Below, one piece after another: positions 44,707-52,551 of a DNA stretch of 64,000 bases; positions within the stretch are counted from its first letter, which is position 1, and the number at the start of each line of letters is the position of its first letter. The notes under the pieces were generated by a model that saw only the letters and a list, made by a program, of their open reading frames with translations, ran no database searches and was not told where the DNA came from. A program made the position numbers and the translations under genes. The stretch lies in contig NZ_CXOO01000042.1 in assembly GCF_001269385.1 (NCBI RefSeq), positions 251 to 64,250 of the forward strand. The letters are read 5' to 3'. The DNA is from Limnohabitans sp. DM1. Lineage in GTDB: Bacteria > Pseudomonadota > Gammaproteobacteria > Burkholderiales > Burkholderiaceae_C.

Positions 44707-45378
44707 ATGGATCTCGTTTCGCCAAAGCTGTATCGAGATCACATGATCGAAGTGAAACAGCGCTTCAGGTCGATCGATAGGATCCTCGGTGCCAAGAAGC
44801 CCCGGACGTTGAACGCGGAGTTCGATGATGAGTTCATGTGGCTACAGCTCCGACAAATCGTCGAGTTGGTGGCGTACTCAGCAATAGCCGCCGATGAGGA
44901 ACGTTACGCCGCGCTTCGCCAGAAGCAGAATAAGAACGCCGACTACCGGGTCGACGGTAAGCCGGCGAAGGTATTGAAGCACCTTAGTCAAATCAGCCCG
45001 CACTTCCTGCCGAAGTCGCTGGGATTCATGTTGTCGCAAGCGGACGGAACCAAACATTTCGAGAGCGGTCCCGAGGACGCCGTTCTGGAGCGACTACTAG
45101 ATATTCACGACACTGCTGGTCAGCACCTCCACGCCATCAACCCGTTCAATGAAAAAAATGTGAAGGATCTAAAGATACGCCGTCCCGCCGCGAGGATGCG
45201 TATCGAAAAGGAAACGCGCTACTTGAAGGGTGTGCTGTGGGATCATGTGAAGATCGGCCTCAAATTTCCACTTGGCTCTTCACCGTCAGAACTTGAAAGC
45301 CCAGAGCAGGCCTGGATCGTCAAATTTGGCGATCCCGAAACTGAAGGGGTCCAGATGATCTTGGCCCAAGGGATTTAA
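44707..45378 (+). CDS. Uncharacterised alpha-helical protein, partner of 43857 gene
   Basis: 223 residues, start ATG 44707, 3 bp after the frameshifted membrane-protein gene. Mostly helical. The block EFMWLQLRQIVELVAYSAIA, then EERYAALRQK, KVLKHLSQISPHFLPKSL and AGQHLHAINPF recall from memory a widespread family of uncharacterised proteins often placed in variable islands; I could not verify this. No catalytic motif is evident. Its base composition is lower in GC than its neighbours, in keeping with transfer. Confidence 0.6.
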   Translation: MDLVSPKLYRDHMIEVKQRFRSIDRILGAKKPRTLNAEFDDEFMWLQLRQIVELVAYSAIAADEERYAALRQKQNKNADYRVDGKPAKVLKHLSQISPHFLPKSLGFMLSQADGTKHFESGPEDAVLERLLDIHDTAGQHLHAINPFNEKNVKDLKIRRPAARMRIEKETRYLKGVLWDHVKIGLKFPLGSSPSELESPEQAWIVKFGDPETEGVQMILAQGI

Positions 45379-45781
45379 TTCGGCTTTTTGCTGGATAAAT
45401 CTGATTCCAATGACAGATATGCAGCAGGTTTTTTGGATATTCCTGTGTCGGCTTTCAGCCTGCGGCAGTCATTGCATCACAAAGGCAGAAAGCCCAGTAA
45501 CTTCCACCTATCTCGCATAGCCGTACCCCGACTCCCAAGCCTACGCCATCTGCGCCCGCAGCGCCTTGGGCACGCGCGGGTCGCTTTTGGTTTTTTCCAT
45601 GCTGCGGTGCGCGGCTTGGTGGATGCGCTACAGGGTGCAAGCGGGTTGGCTGACGCCATACTTCCTCTAATCCTTTTCAGGGGACGACCATGTCGCGATA
45701 AAAGTATTGCGACACTTTGTCGGTCTCCATGTCACCATTCCACCTTTCGCGACAAGAGCGCATTTGCCCAATGCCCTTTTG
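45379..45781. other. Gene-poor stretch with remnants and Fic-type operator boxes
   Basis: No intact gene is seen. On the - strand 45541-45627 reads as the end of a lost protein (IHQAAHRSMEKTKSDPRVPK then ALRAQMA and a stop). On the + side three TCGCGA-type boxes occur: TGTCGCGA 45691-45698, TTGCGACA 45707-45714 and TCGCGACA 45747-45754. Boxes of this kind lie upstream of Fic genes in other proteobacteria (recalled, not checked), and a Fic remnant follows. Confidence 0.4.
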
Positions 45782-46216
45782 ATGCAGTCTCACCAAGCTG
45801 AGGAGGATGCCATCACCCAATATCCCGACGAACAAAGCCTGCCATCTGCGCTAAATCGGCGAACTTTGCAGCGTTGGCTCAATGCGCTCATGGCCCAGCA
45901 TCGGATTCGCCGCGAAGGCCATGCCCGTGCCGTGAACTATTGGTGCATCAAGCCAGTTGACTCGGCCGCGCAGGCCATGCGTCAACCTGTTGGGTACAAG
46001 CGTGATTTTCTGGACAGTTATCTGCCCAACGAAACGGCCTACCAAAGCCAGGACATTCGTGATGAACTGCTCTTGCAGGGGCAGGTCTTGGGTGGACATG
46101 AGCCCGCTGGCACTTACGCCAGGCAACTGACCGATCGCTTGTTGATTGACTTGTCGAGGAACTCCAGCCGCCTGGAGGGCAACACTTTGTTGTGGCGGTT
46201 GCCTACATTCAAGTGA
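45782..46216 (+). pseudogene. Truncated Fic-family protein (N-terminal part only)
   Basis: The frame reads as the N-terminal half of a Fic AMP-transferase: a winged-helix region (LNRRTLQRWLNALMAQHRIR), then VGYKRDFLDSYLPNETAYQS and TYARQLTDRLLIDLSRNSSR, followed by LEGNT. Normal family members continue after SRLEGNT into the HPFxxGNGR catalytic core. Here the match stops and an unrelated tail of 10 residues follows. The catalytic domain is absent, so this is a decayed gene. The start is uncertain; ATG 45782 is used. Confidence 0.65.
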
Positions 46217-46237
46217 GCATCACCCTTGCACACGCCT

Positions 46238-46633
46238 TCAGCGGATCAACACCATCCCCGCGTGTTTCGCGGCACCCACGTCAAAAGTCATGGTCTGCAC
46301 ACATCCTGCCGAAGCGGCTGTGCGCTCAATCAAGCAATCTGCAAAATCTGCCTTGCCTTCATCAAAAACCCGCAGTGCACGCAGCACCTGATCGGCACGA
46401 TCCACGACGATCTGCTTGGTTCGAAGCAGGACTTCCAGCGCCTGTTTGACCTGCTGTGCACTCAGGTCATAACAAGAGGTCAGTACCCAATACAACTCCA
46501 CCACAGAAACCACGGTGATGAAGCCCGGATGGTCTGAATCCAATGACTCGATCAGTGCCGTGGCCTTGGGTGATTGCTTGGCATCGTCTTGCATGATGTA
46601 GCGCACGAGGACATTGGTGTCCAGTCCAATCAT
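46238..46633 (-). CDS. PIN-domain toxin (VapC-like)
   Basis: 131 residues, start overlapping the antitoxin stop by 4 bases. Acidic active-site residues of the PIN RNase fold are visible: Asp5 (IGLDTNVLVRYI), Glu46 (VVSVVELYWVL), Asp98 (KADFADCLIERTA) and Asp117 (MTFDVGAAKHAG). VapC-type toxins cut RNA and arrest growth. All four acids are present, so it should be active. Placed next to an AbrB-type antitoxin gene. Confidence 0.88.
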   Translation of the reverse strand: MIGLDTNVLVRYIMQDDAKQSPKATALIESLDSDHPGFITVVSVVELYWVLTSCYDLSAQQVKQALEVLLRTKQIVVDRADQVLRALRVFDEGKADFADCLIERTAASAGCVQTMTFDVGAAKHAGMVLIR

Positions 46634-46872
46634 CTTGCTGCCGCTCCACGCTGAGCAACGGCTTTGTTCATGTCATCGATGGAAACTTTTTTTGCCGGTT
46701 TTCCGAACATCCCTTTGAGTTGAGTGACGTTCTGTGTGGCAGCCACAAATTCGTACCGACCCGGTGCGATTTGGATGAATTCGACACGATCACCCGTATC
46801 AACTTTCAAGTCGCGACGAACATCGGCGGGAATGGTGATTTGTCCTTTGCTGGTGAGCATGGCCATGGTCAT
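46630..46872 (-). CDS. AbrB/MazE-type antitoxin (VapB-like)
   Basis: 80 residues. The SpoVT/AbrB DNA-binding fold is clear (AMLTSKGQITIPADVRRDLK and TGDRVEFIQIAPG). The C-terminal half (QLKGMFGKPAKKVSIDDMNK) would wrap the toxin. AAGGAG lies 9 bp before ATG 46872; a later ATG at 46866 is possible. Its own promoter and palindromic operator lie upstream. Overlaps the toxin start by 4 bases. Confidence 0.88.
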   Translation of the reverse strand: MTMAMLTSKGQITIPADVRRDLKVDTGDRVEFIQIAPGRYEFVAATQNVTQLKGMFGKPAKKVSIDDMNKAVAQRGAAAR

Positions 46873-46892
46873 ATTACATATCTCCTTATTAT

Positions 46893-46925
46893 CCTTACAT
46901 TAATGTAAGGCATTTCCAAAGTCAA
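46893..46925 (-). promoter_or_regulatory. vapB-like promoter with overlapping palindromic operator
   Basis: On the - strand TTGACT (46920-46925), a 17-bp spacer and TAATGT (46897-46902) form a good promoter. The perfect 18-bp palindrome CCTTACATTAATGTAAGG (46893-46910) covers the -10 box and spacer end. This arrangement would let the VapB-VapC complex repress its own operon. Confidence 0.7.
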
Positions 46926-47014
46926 CACAATTGACAGACCCATTTCACGCATTTTTCCGCATTGTCTGCGTCGCCAATCGAGACATTCAGCAGACGGATT
47001 TTTTCAGGAAGCAT
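46922..47014 (-). pseudogene. Possible stub of a HipA-like toxin gene
   Basis: A 30-residue frame overlaps the end of the Xre antitoxin gene (ATG 47014) and starts MLPEKIRLLNVSIGDADNAE, then stops. A HipA gene normally overlaps its hipB gene in just this way, and such proteins open with a short LNV-type strand. The rest of the toxin is missing. This is speculative; the frame may simply be chance. Confidence 0.25.
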
Positions 47015-47276
47015 CGACGTCCTCGTCCATGAATCTGGCGGCGACTTCGTCGGCTGTTGGCAAGCCTGCGCGCTCCATGCGCATCACCAACCCCATGGCC
47101 CCCATGACGGCCAGGAGCGACGAAACCGTGGACTCTTCTCCCGCTTCCAGCCGATAGATCACTTCGCGAACCTTGCCAGCCTTTTCGGCCAGAGCAGACT
47201 TGCTCATGCCCAGCGCTTCTCGGCGGGCTTGCAGTTGGCGGCCCAGTTCATCGGGAAGGCGGATATTGTCAGTCAT
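47004..47276 (-). CDS. Xre-family antitoxin-like DNA-binding protein
   Basis: 90 residues from ATG 47276 (MTDNIRLPDELGRQLQARRE); the ATG at 47285 is possible. Helix-turn-helix of the Xre/HipB type (LGMSKSALAEKAGKVREVIY, then RLEAGEESTVSSLLAVM). The acidic C-terminus (FMDEDVDAS) is HipB-like. No intact toxin partner follows; only a possible stub. A palindromic operator covers its promoter, so it can still autoregulate. Confidence 0.75.
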   Translation of the reverse strand: MTDNIRLPDELGRQLQARREALGMSKSALAEKAGKVREVIYRLEAGEESTVSSLLAVMGAMGLVMRMERAGLPTADEVAARFMDEDVDAS

Positions 47277-47298
47277 GGCATGCATTTTTGCAGCAACC

Positions 47299-47329
47299 AT
47301 TCTAAATTGCAAGCCATGACTTGCAATTT
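47299..47329 (-). promoter_or_regulatory. Promoter and operator of the Xre-type gene
   Basis: A perfect 10-bp inverted repeat AAATTGCAAG / CTTGCAATTT (47304-47313 and 47320-47329, 6-bp loop) lies over a - strand promoter: TTGCAA (47321-47326), 16-bp spacer, TAGAAT (47299-47304). The position is 23 bp before the start. It fits self-repression by the Xre protein. Confidence 0.6.
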
Positions 47330-47439
47330 ACCCCTGTACATCCATGGTCTCATCTGCTGGCAATCCAGTACTTATTGCCACTATTCATGGCGTCTGCAAG
47401 CTCTAAACGCTCTCGCAGGGTGTGTCTGGCATCAACCCT

Positions 47440-47472
47440 AAACGTCGGACTCTTCGAGTGCCGACTTACAAG
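47440..47472. repeat. Partial REP, second family
   Basis: The stretch CGTCGGACTCTTCGAGTGCC, then GACTTACAAG, repeats almost exactly one at 9150-9175 and resembles 27583. It marks the right border of the island before slmA. Confidence 0.5.
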
Positions 47473-47512
47473 ACGGTCATCTCGAAGTACGGCCCTGCAA
47501 GTAAATGGGCGA

Positions 47513-48127
47513 TTACAGGATGCGGGCCAACGCAGCCTGCAAATGCTCTGACGGCTGGCGTTTGAAGCCCGAGCGCACAAAGCGCTGCAAGCGCCCTTGC
47601 ATGAAGGCCACCAGCACCGACGCGGCCACCTGGGCATCGGCGGTGGGGGTGTTGGAGTCTGACACTTTGAGTGACTGGCGCAGTTGCGCTTCGATCTTGT
47701 CGAACAGCAAGTTGATGCGCTCTTGCAGGCGTTCGTTTTCCAGCACCAGCGCGTCGCCGGTCATGACGCGGCACATGCCGGGATTTTTTTCGGCGAACTG
47801 CAGCAGCAGTGCCACGATGCGTGCAGCTTGGTTGGGGCCTGGGGCTTCGCGGTCGGTGACCTGACGGATCAGGCCCACCACGGACTGGTCGACAAAATCA
47901 ATCAGACCTTCAAACATCTGGGCCTTGCTGGCAAAGTGCCGGTACAGGGCCGCTTCGCTCACCCCGATCTTGCCCGCCAAGGACGCGGTGGTCACGCGCT
48001 CTGCGCCGGGCTGCTCCAGCATGGACGCCAGGGTTTGCAGGATCTGCAGGCGGCGCTCACCGGGTCGTGGGCGTTTGCGGGCAGGCGCTTCGGCGGTGGC
48101 TTCGCTGGTTTCGTCTAAATCGGACAT
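47513..48127 (-). CDS. slmA: SlmA, nucleoid occlusion factor (TetR family)
   Basis: 204 residues. It binds chromosomal sites and blocks FtsZ ring assembly over the nucleoid. The N-terminus is rich in Pro/Arg/Lys (ARKRPRPGERRLQILQTLAS), then the helix-turn-helix VTTASLAGKIGVSEAALYRH, then FASKAQMFEGLIDFVDQSV. The C-terminal QAALARIL block fits SlmA. The gene next to argB in betaproteobacteria supports the call. Confidence 0.88.
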   Translation of the reverse strand: MSDLDETSEATAEAPARKRPRPGERRLQILQTLASMLEQPGAERVTTASLAGKIGVSEAALYRHFASKAQMFEGLIDFVDQSVVGLIRQVTDREAPGPNQAARIVALLLQFAEKNPGMCRVMTGDALVLENERLQERINLLFDKIEAQLRQSLKVSDSNTPTADAQVAASVLVAFMQGRLQRFVRSGFKRQPSEHLQAALARIL

Positions 48128-48157
48128 GTGCTCCCCCGTTCTTTTATTTGTGATGGA

Positions 48158-49057
48158 TCAACGGCTTTTGATCATGGTGCCGAAGGCCTGCTCGGACAGA
48201 ACTTCGAGCAGCATGGCGTGGGGCACGCGGCCGTCGATGATGTGCACGGCATTGACGCCACTCTTGGCTGCATCCAAAGCGCCCGCGATTTTGGGGATCA
48301 TGCCGCCGCTGATGGTGCCGTCGGCACACAGCTCGTCGATGCGGTTGGGCGTCAGCTCGGTGAGCAAGTTGCCCTCTTTGTCGAGCACGCCCCGGATGTT
48401 GGTCAGCATCAAGAGCTTCTCGGCCTGCAGCACGGTGGCCAGTTTGGCGGCCACCACGTCGGCGTTGATGTTGTAGCTCTCGTTGTTCTCGCCAAAGCCG
48501 ATGGGGCTGACCACCGGGATGAAGGCATCGTCTTGCAGGGCCTTCAAGATGGACGGGTCAATGCTGAGGATGTCGCCCACTTGGCCCACGTCCAGCTCTT
48601 TGCTGGGGTCTTGCGCGTCGATCAGGCGCAGTTTCTTGGCGCGGATCATGGCGCCATCGCGGCCCGTCAGGCCCACGGCCTTGCCGCCTGCGCGGTTGAT
48701 CATGCCCACGATGTCTTGCTGCACTTCGCCGCCCAGCACCCACTCAACCACTTCCATGGTTTCGGCGTCGGTCACGCGCATGCCTTGCACGAACTCGCCT
48801 TTTTTGCCCAAACGGGTCAGGGCATTTTCAATTTGCGGGCCGCCGCCATGCACCACCACCGGGTTCATGCCCACCAGCTTGAGCAGCACCACGTCTTCGG
48901 CAAAGGCCTGCTGCAGGGCCGGATCGGTCATGGCGTTGCCGCCGTATTTGATGACCAGCGTTTTGCCGTGGAACTTGCGGATGTAGGGCATGGCCTGCGC
49001 CAGGATCTGGGCTTGGTCGCGGGGGGAGACGGTTGTGGCGGCAAGGGTGTCGGTCAT
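48158..49057 (-). CDS. argB: ArgB, acetylglutamate kinase
   Basis: 299-residue enzyme of arginine synthesis that phosphorylates N-acetylglutamate. Amino-acid kinase fold: [33 protein letters not shown] and [20 protein letters not shown]. An N-terminal helix before the kinase fold (about residues 11-28) is the feature found in hexameric, arginine-inhibited enzymes. Thirty bases separate its stop from the slmA start. Confidence 0.95.
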   Translation of the reverse strand: MTDTLAATTVSPRDQAQILAQAMPYIRKFHGKTLVIKYGGNAMTDPALQQAFAEDVVLLKLVGMNPVVVHGGGPQIENALTRLGKKGEFVQGMRVTDAETMEVVEWVLGGEVQQDIVGMINRAGGKAVGLTGRDGAMIRAKKLRLIDAQDPSKELDVGQVGDILSIDPSILKALQDDAFIPVVSPIGFGENNESYNINADVVAAKLATVLQAEKLLMLTNIRGVLDKEGNLLTELTPNRIDELCADGTISGGMIPKIAGALDAAKSGVNAVHIIDGRVPHAMLLEVLSEQAFGTMIKSR

Positions 49058-49120
49058 GTTGCGAAACTTGGTTTCAAAGGGGACATTTGGAAGTGATTGT
49101 GCCGCAAGGGGTCTGCGCGC

Positions 49121-50017
49121 TCAGAGGATTTCGGCCAGCATGCGGTCCACCCCTTGCTGCCAGGGAGACAGCACCAGACCGAAGGTGTGCTGAAGTTTTT
49201 GCGTGTCCAGTCGGGAGTTGAGCGGCCGCTTGGCAGGCGTGGGAAATGCCGAGGTGGGCACGGGTGCAATCTCGGTCACTTTCAGCAGCTGCTCAGGCCT
49301 GAGCTGCTGCGCCTGGCTGATCACATGGCGGGCGTAGCCGTGCCAGCTGGTCTCGCCCGAAGCCACCAGGTGGTAAATGCCGCTGAGGGATGCGTCCTGA
49401 CTCTGGAGGGCCTGACGCAGCGCATGCGCGGTCACGTCGGCAATCATGTCGGCCCCGGTGGGTGCGCCGTGTTGGTCGTCAATGACGGTCAAACGCTCGC
49501 GCTCGGCTGCCAGGCGCAGCATGGTTTTGGCAAAGTTTCCGCCGCGTGCGGCATAGACCCAGCTGGTGCGAAAAATCAGGTGCTTGGCGCCCGAGGCCTG
49601 AATGGCCTGCTCGCCTTCAAGCTTGGTCTGGCCATAAACGCTCAGCGGCGCTGTGGCGTCGCTCTCTTGCCAGGCTTGCTGGCCCTGGCCGTTGAACACG
49701 TAGTCGGTCGAGTAATGCACCAGCCAGGCGCCCACTTCAGCTGCAGCCTGGGCCAGCGCTTGCACGGCGGTGGCGTTCAGGCAGCGGGCCAGGTCGGGCT
49801 CAGACTCGGCTTTGTCGACCGCCGTGTGAGCGGCTGCGTTGACGATGACGTCGGGCCGCCAGTCGCGCACAGTTTGTGCCAGCTGTTCAGGTTGGCTCAG
49901 GTCACCGCAAAAGTCGGTGCTGTGACGGTCCAGCGCCAACACTTGGCCCAGGGGGGCCAGGCTGCGCTGCAACTCCCAGCCGACTTGGCCGTTTTTTCCC
50001 AAAAGCAGAATTTTCAA
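49121..50017 (-). CDS. rfbD: RfbD, dTDP-4-dehydrorhamnose reductase
   Basis: 298 residues. Final step of dTDP-L-rhamnose synthesis for O-antigen or other glycans. Rossmann motif LLLGKNGQVGWELQRSLAPL, NAAAHTAVDKAESEPDLA, the YSTDYVFNG block with YGQTKLEGE (catalytic Tyr and Lys), and VASGETSWHGYARHV. It follows rfbB with an 80-bp gap that holds a dispersed repeat. rfbA and rfbC are not in the window. Confidence 0.93.
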   Translation of the reverse strand: MKILLLGKNGQVGWELQRSLAPLGQVLALDRHSTDFCGDLSQPEQLAQTVRDWRPDVIVNAAAHTAVDKAESEPDLARCLNATAVQALAQAAAEVGAWLVHYSTDYVFNGQGQQAWQESDATAPLSVYGQTKLEGEQAIQASGAKHLIFRTSWVYAARGGNFAKTMLRLAAERERLTVIDDQHGAPTGADMIADVTAHALRQALQSQDASLSGIYHLVASGETSWHGYARHVISQAQQLRPEQLLKVTEIAPVPTSAFPTPAKRPLNSRLDTQKLQHTFGLVLSPWQQGVDRMLAEIL

Positions 50018-50031
50018 AAAAAGCTCCCAAA

Positions 50032-50093
50032 GTCATCGCGAGGAGCGAAGCAAAGCGGCGATCCATGTATGGCCGCCCTTCGCTCGCCATGAC
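50032..50093. repeat. Dispersed inverted repeat between rfbB and rfbD
   Basis: GTCATCGCGAGGAGCGAAG (50032-50050) and CTTCGCTCGCCATGAC (50078-50093) pair as the arms of a hairpin around GGCGATCCATG. A motif of this kind, GTCATnGCGAGGAGCGAAGC, is common as a dispersed repeat in many proteobacteria. Confidence 0.75.
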
Positions 50094-50097
50094 GCAT

Positions 50098-51156
50098 TCA
50101 TGCGTACTGCTTGTTCACCCAGTCGCGGTAGGCGCCGCTTTGCACATTGCTGACCCATTGCGGGTTGGCCAGGTACCACTCGACCGTTTTGCGGATGCCG
50201 GTTTCGAAGGTCTCAGCAGGCTTCCAGCCCAGCTCGGCTTCGAGCTTGCGAGCGTCGATGGCATAGCGCCGGTCGTGGCCGGGGCGGTCGGTCACGTAGG
50301 TGATTTGCGTGGCGTAGCTGCTGCCGTCGGCCTTGGGGCGCAACTCGTCGAGCAGCTTGCACACGGTGTTGACGATCTCGATGTTGGGCTTTTCATTCCA
50401 GCCGCCCACGTTGTAGGTCTCGCCCAGACGCCCGGCTTCGAGCACGCGGCGAATCGCGCTGCAGTGGTCCTTGACGTAGAGCCAGTCACGGATCTGCATG
50501 CCGTCACCGTACACCGGCAGCGGCTTGCCCGCCAGGGCGTTGACGATCATCAGCGGGATCAGTTTTTCCGGGAAATGGTAAGGCCCATAGTTGTTGCTGC
50601 AGTTGGTGGTCAGCACCGGCAAGCCATAGGTGTGGTGCCAGGCGCGCACCAGGTGGTCGCTAGCGGCCTTGCTGGCGCTGTAGGGGCTGTTGGGCTCGTA
50701 GCGGTTCGTCTCTGCGAATGCCGGATCGTCTTTGGACAGCGAGCCATACACCTCGTCGGTGGACACATGCAAAAAGCGGAATGCCGATTTTTCCTGCTCG
50801 GGCAAAGGAGACCAGTAACCGCGCACAGACTCCAACAGGCGGAAGGTGCCCACGATGTTGGTTTCGATGAAATCACCCGGGCCATGGATGGAGCGGTCCA
50901 CATGGCTTTCGGCAGCGAAGTTGACCACCGCGCGGGGTTGGTGCTCGGCCAGCAAGCGGCTGACCCGTTCGGCGTCACCGATGTCACCCTGCACAAAGAC
51001 ATGCCGCGCATCGCCTTGCAGGCTGGACAAGGTCTCCAGATTGCCTGCGTAGGTGAGTTTGTCGAGGTTGATGACGGTTTCCTGGCTGAGTGCCAGCCAG
51101 TCGAGCACGAAATTGGCGCCGATGAATCCGGCCGCGCCGGTGACAAGAATGGTCAT
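50098..51156 (-). CDS. rfbB: RfbB, dTDP-glucose 4,6-dehydratase
   Basis: 352-residue extended SDR that makes dTDP-4-keto-6-deoxyglucose for rhamnose synthesis. Cofactor motif [17 protein letters not shown], then [27 protein letters not shown], and the [11 protein letters not shown] block with catalytic Tyr and Lys. Later blocks [17 protein letters not shown] and the C-terminal WYLANPQWV are typical. First gene of the rfbB-rfbD unit. Confidence 0.95.
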   Translation of the reverse strand: MTILVTGAAGFIGANFVLDWLALSQETVINLDKLTYAGNLETLSSLQGDARHVFVQGDIGDAERVSRLLAEHQPRAVVNFAAESHVDRSIHGPGDFIETNIVGTFRLLESVRGYWSPLPEQEKSAFRFLHVSTDEVYGSLSKDDPAFAETNRYEPNSPYSASKAASDHLVRAWHHTYGLPVLTTNCSNNYGPYHFPEKLIPLMIVNALAGKPLPVYGDGMQIRDWLYVKDHCSAIRRVLEAGRLGETYNVGGWNEKPNIEIVNTVCKLLDELRPKADGSSYATQITYVTDRPGHDRRYAIDARKLEAELGWKPAETFETGIRKTVEWYLANPQWVSNVQSGAYRDWVNKQYA

Positions 51157-51267
51157 TTTTTTTTTGGAGTTGAGAACGCAGCGGGATGCAGCGCCCGTTT
51201 TTTCAGGATTTTAGAAGCTTTGCCAAAGCCTTCCGGTTAAAGTCAGGCCTTCTGGAGAAACCTCACC

Positions 51268-51831
51268 ATGGCCAAAACGCCCAGCAAAGCCCCCAAGACC
51301 TCGGCTGACCCATCCAGCAGCATGCCTGACTTCAGCGTTCAATCGGCCCACAACATCTGGCTGGCCGGTTTGGGCGCCATGGCCAAGGCGCAAGAACAAG
51401 GCAGCAAAGCCATGGAGGCCTTGGTCAACGACGGACTGGCCCTGCAACGCAAAAGCCAGGCCGAAGCCCAGCAACGACTGCAAGAAGCCACAGAACGCCT
51501 GACCCACATGGCCACCGACCTGGGCCAACAGGCCTCGGTCCGGGTGGACAAGCTGGAGCATCTGTTTGAAGACCGCGTGGCCAAAGCCCTGCACCGCTTG
51601 GGCATGCCCACCTTGCTGGACATGCAGATGCTAACGGCACGCATCGAGCAACTTGAAGCGCAACTGAACGCAGCCCCAGCAGCCGACCGCACGCCCCCAC
51701 GCACAGCCAAAACCGCCGTATCGACGCCAAAGCCAACAGGCTCCAATACATCTACGTCTGCATCCAAGCCAGCGGCAAAACCAGGCACCAAACCGGCCAC
51801 CAAAACCCTTTTCCGCAAGTCCCCAAAGTAA
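51268..51831 (+). CDS. Phasin-like PHA granule-associated protein (PhaF/PhaI type)
   Basis: 187 residues. The N-terminal half is an amphipathic coiled-coil phasin region (NIWLAGLGAMAKAQEQGSKA). The C-terminal third is an Ala/Pro/Lys/Thr-rich tail (KPAAKPGTKPATKTLFRKSP), like the histone-like tail of PhaF. Such proteins coat polyhydroxyalkanoate granules and can bind DNA. A TetR gene follows 27 bp later. GGAG lies 10 bp before ATG 51268. Confidence 0.8.
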   Translation: MAKTPSKAPKTSADPSSSMPDFSVQSAHNIWLAGLGAMAKAQEQGSKAMEALVNDGLALQRKSQAEAQQRLQEATERLTHMATDLGQQASVRVDKLEHLFEDRVAKALHRLGMPTLLDMQMLTARIEQLEAQLNAAPAADRTPPRTAKTAVSTPKPTGSNTSTSASKPAAKPGTKPATKTLFRKSPK

Positions 51832-51858
51832 TCAGCGCATCGCTGCCCAGCGCACGCC

Positions 51859-52524
51859 ATGGCCAAAAAAGCCCCCCGCCGCACCGCCTTGCGCATTGCC
51901 GAGGTCACGCTGGATCTGTTCAACCGATTTGGCGAACCCAACGTCTCGACCACGCTGATTTCGGCCGAGCTGAACATCAGCCCCGGCAATCTTTACTACC
52001 ACTACCCGTCCAAGGATGCATTGGTCAACCAACTGTTTGACCAATACGAGGGCGCCATGCTGGGCCTTTTGGATGCGGCGCCCGATGTGCATGACATTGA
52101 AGACGCATGGTTTTTCCTGCACTCCCTGTTCGAGCAGGTCTGGAACCACCGTTTCTTGTACCGCGACCTGAACAACCTGCTGTCGGGCAACCGCCATCTG
52201 GAGACGCATTTCCATGCGGTGCTGGAACGCAAGAACCATGCTTTTCGGCTGATGCTGGAATCCCTGGCGGCCGCAAGCCTCATGCAGATTAACCCGGACA
52301 GCATTGAAACCCTATCGGCCAGCATGTCGGTCATGGTCACGTATTGGCTCAGTTATGAATATGTGCGCAACCCGCGCCAAGCCATGGAGCCCGCCAGCGC
52401 GGGCTTGGCATTGACTCGCGGCGCCCGACATGTGCTGGCTTTGCTGACCCCCTATATGGCCAGCCCTGAATTGAAGGCGCATTTGCAGGCCTTGACCGCT
52501 GCCTACAGCGCACCGGCCAAGTGA
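51859..52524 (+). CDS. TetR-family regulator next to phasin gene
   Basis: 221 residues. Helix-turn-helix (RIAEVTLDLFNRFGEPNVST, then SAELNISPGNLYYHYPSK). The long C-terminal domain with FEQVWNHRFLYRDLNNLLSG resembles the regulators called PhaD in PHA operons. It probably controls the phasin gene or fatty-acyl-CoA use. No DNA site can be shown. Confidence 0.8.
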   Translation: MAKKAPRRTALRIAEVTLDLFNRFGEPNVSTTLISAELNISPGNLYYHYPSKDALVNQLFDQYEGAMLGLLDAAPDVHDIEDAWFFLHSLFEQVWNHRFLYRDLNNLLSGNRHLETHFHAVLERKNHAFRLMLESLAAASLMQINPDSIETLSASMSVMVTYWLSYEYVRNPRQAMEPASAGLALTRGARHVLALLTPYMASPELKAHLQALTAAYSAPAK

Positions 52525-52551
52525 GTCCCGCTGTGCCTGACTGCACCCGCT

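Noticed and set aside
45388..45801. 137-residue open frame before the Fic remnant
   Set aside because: No start signal, unusual composition, and it crosses the operator boxes and remnant sequence.
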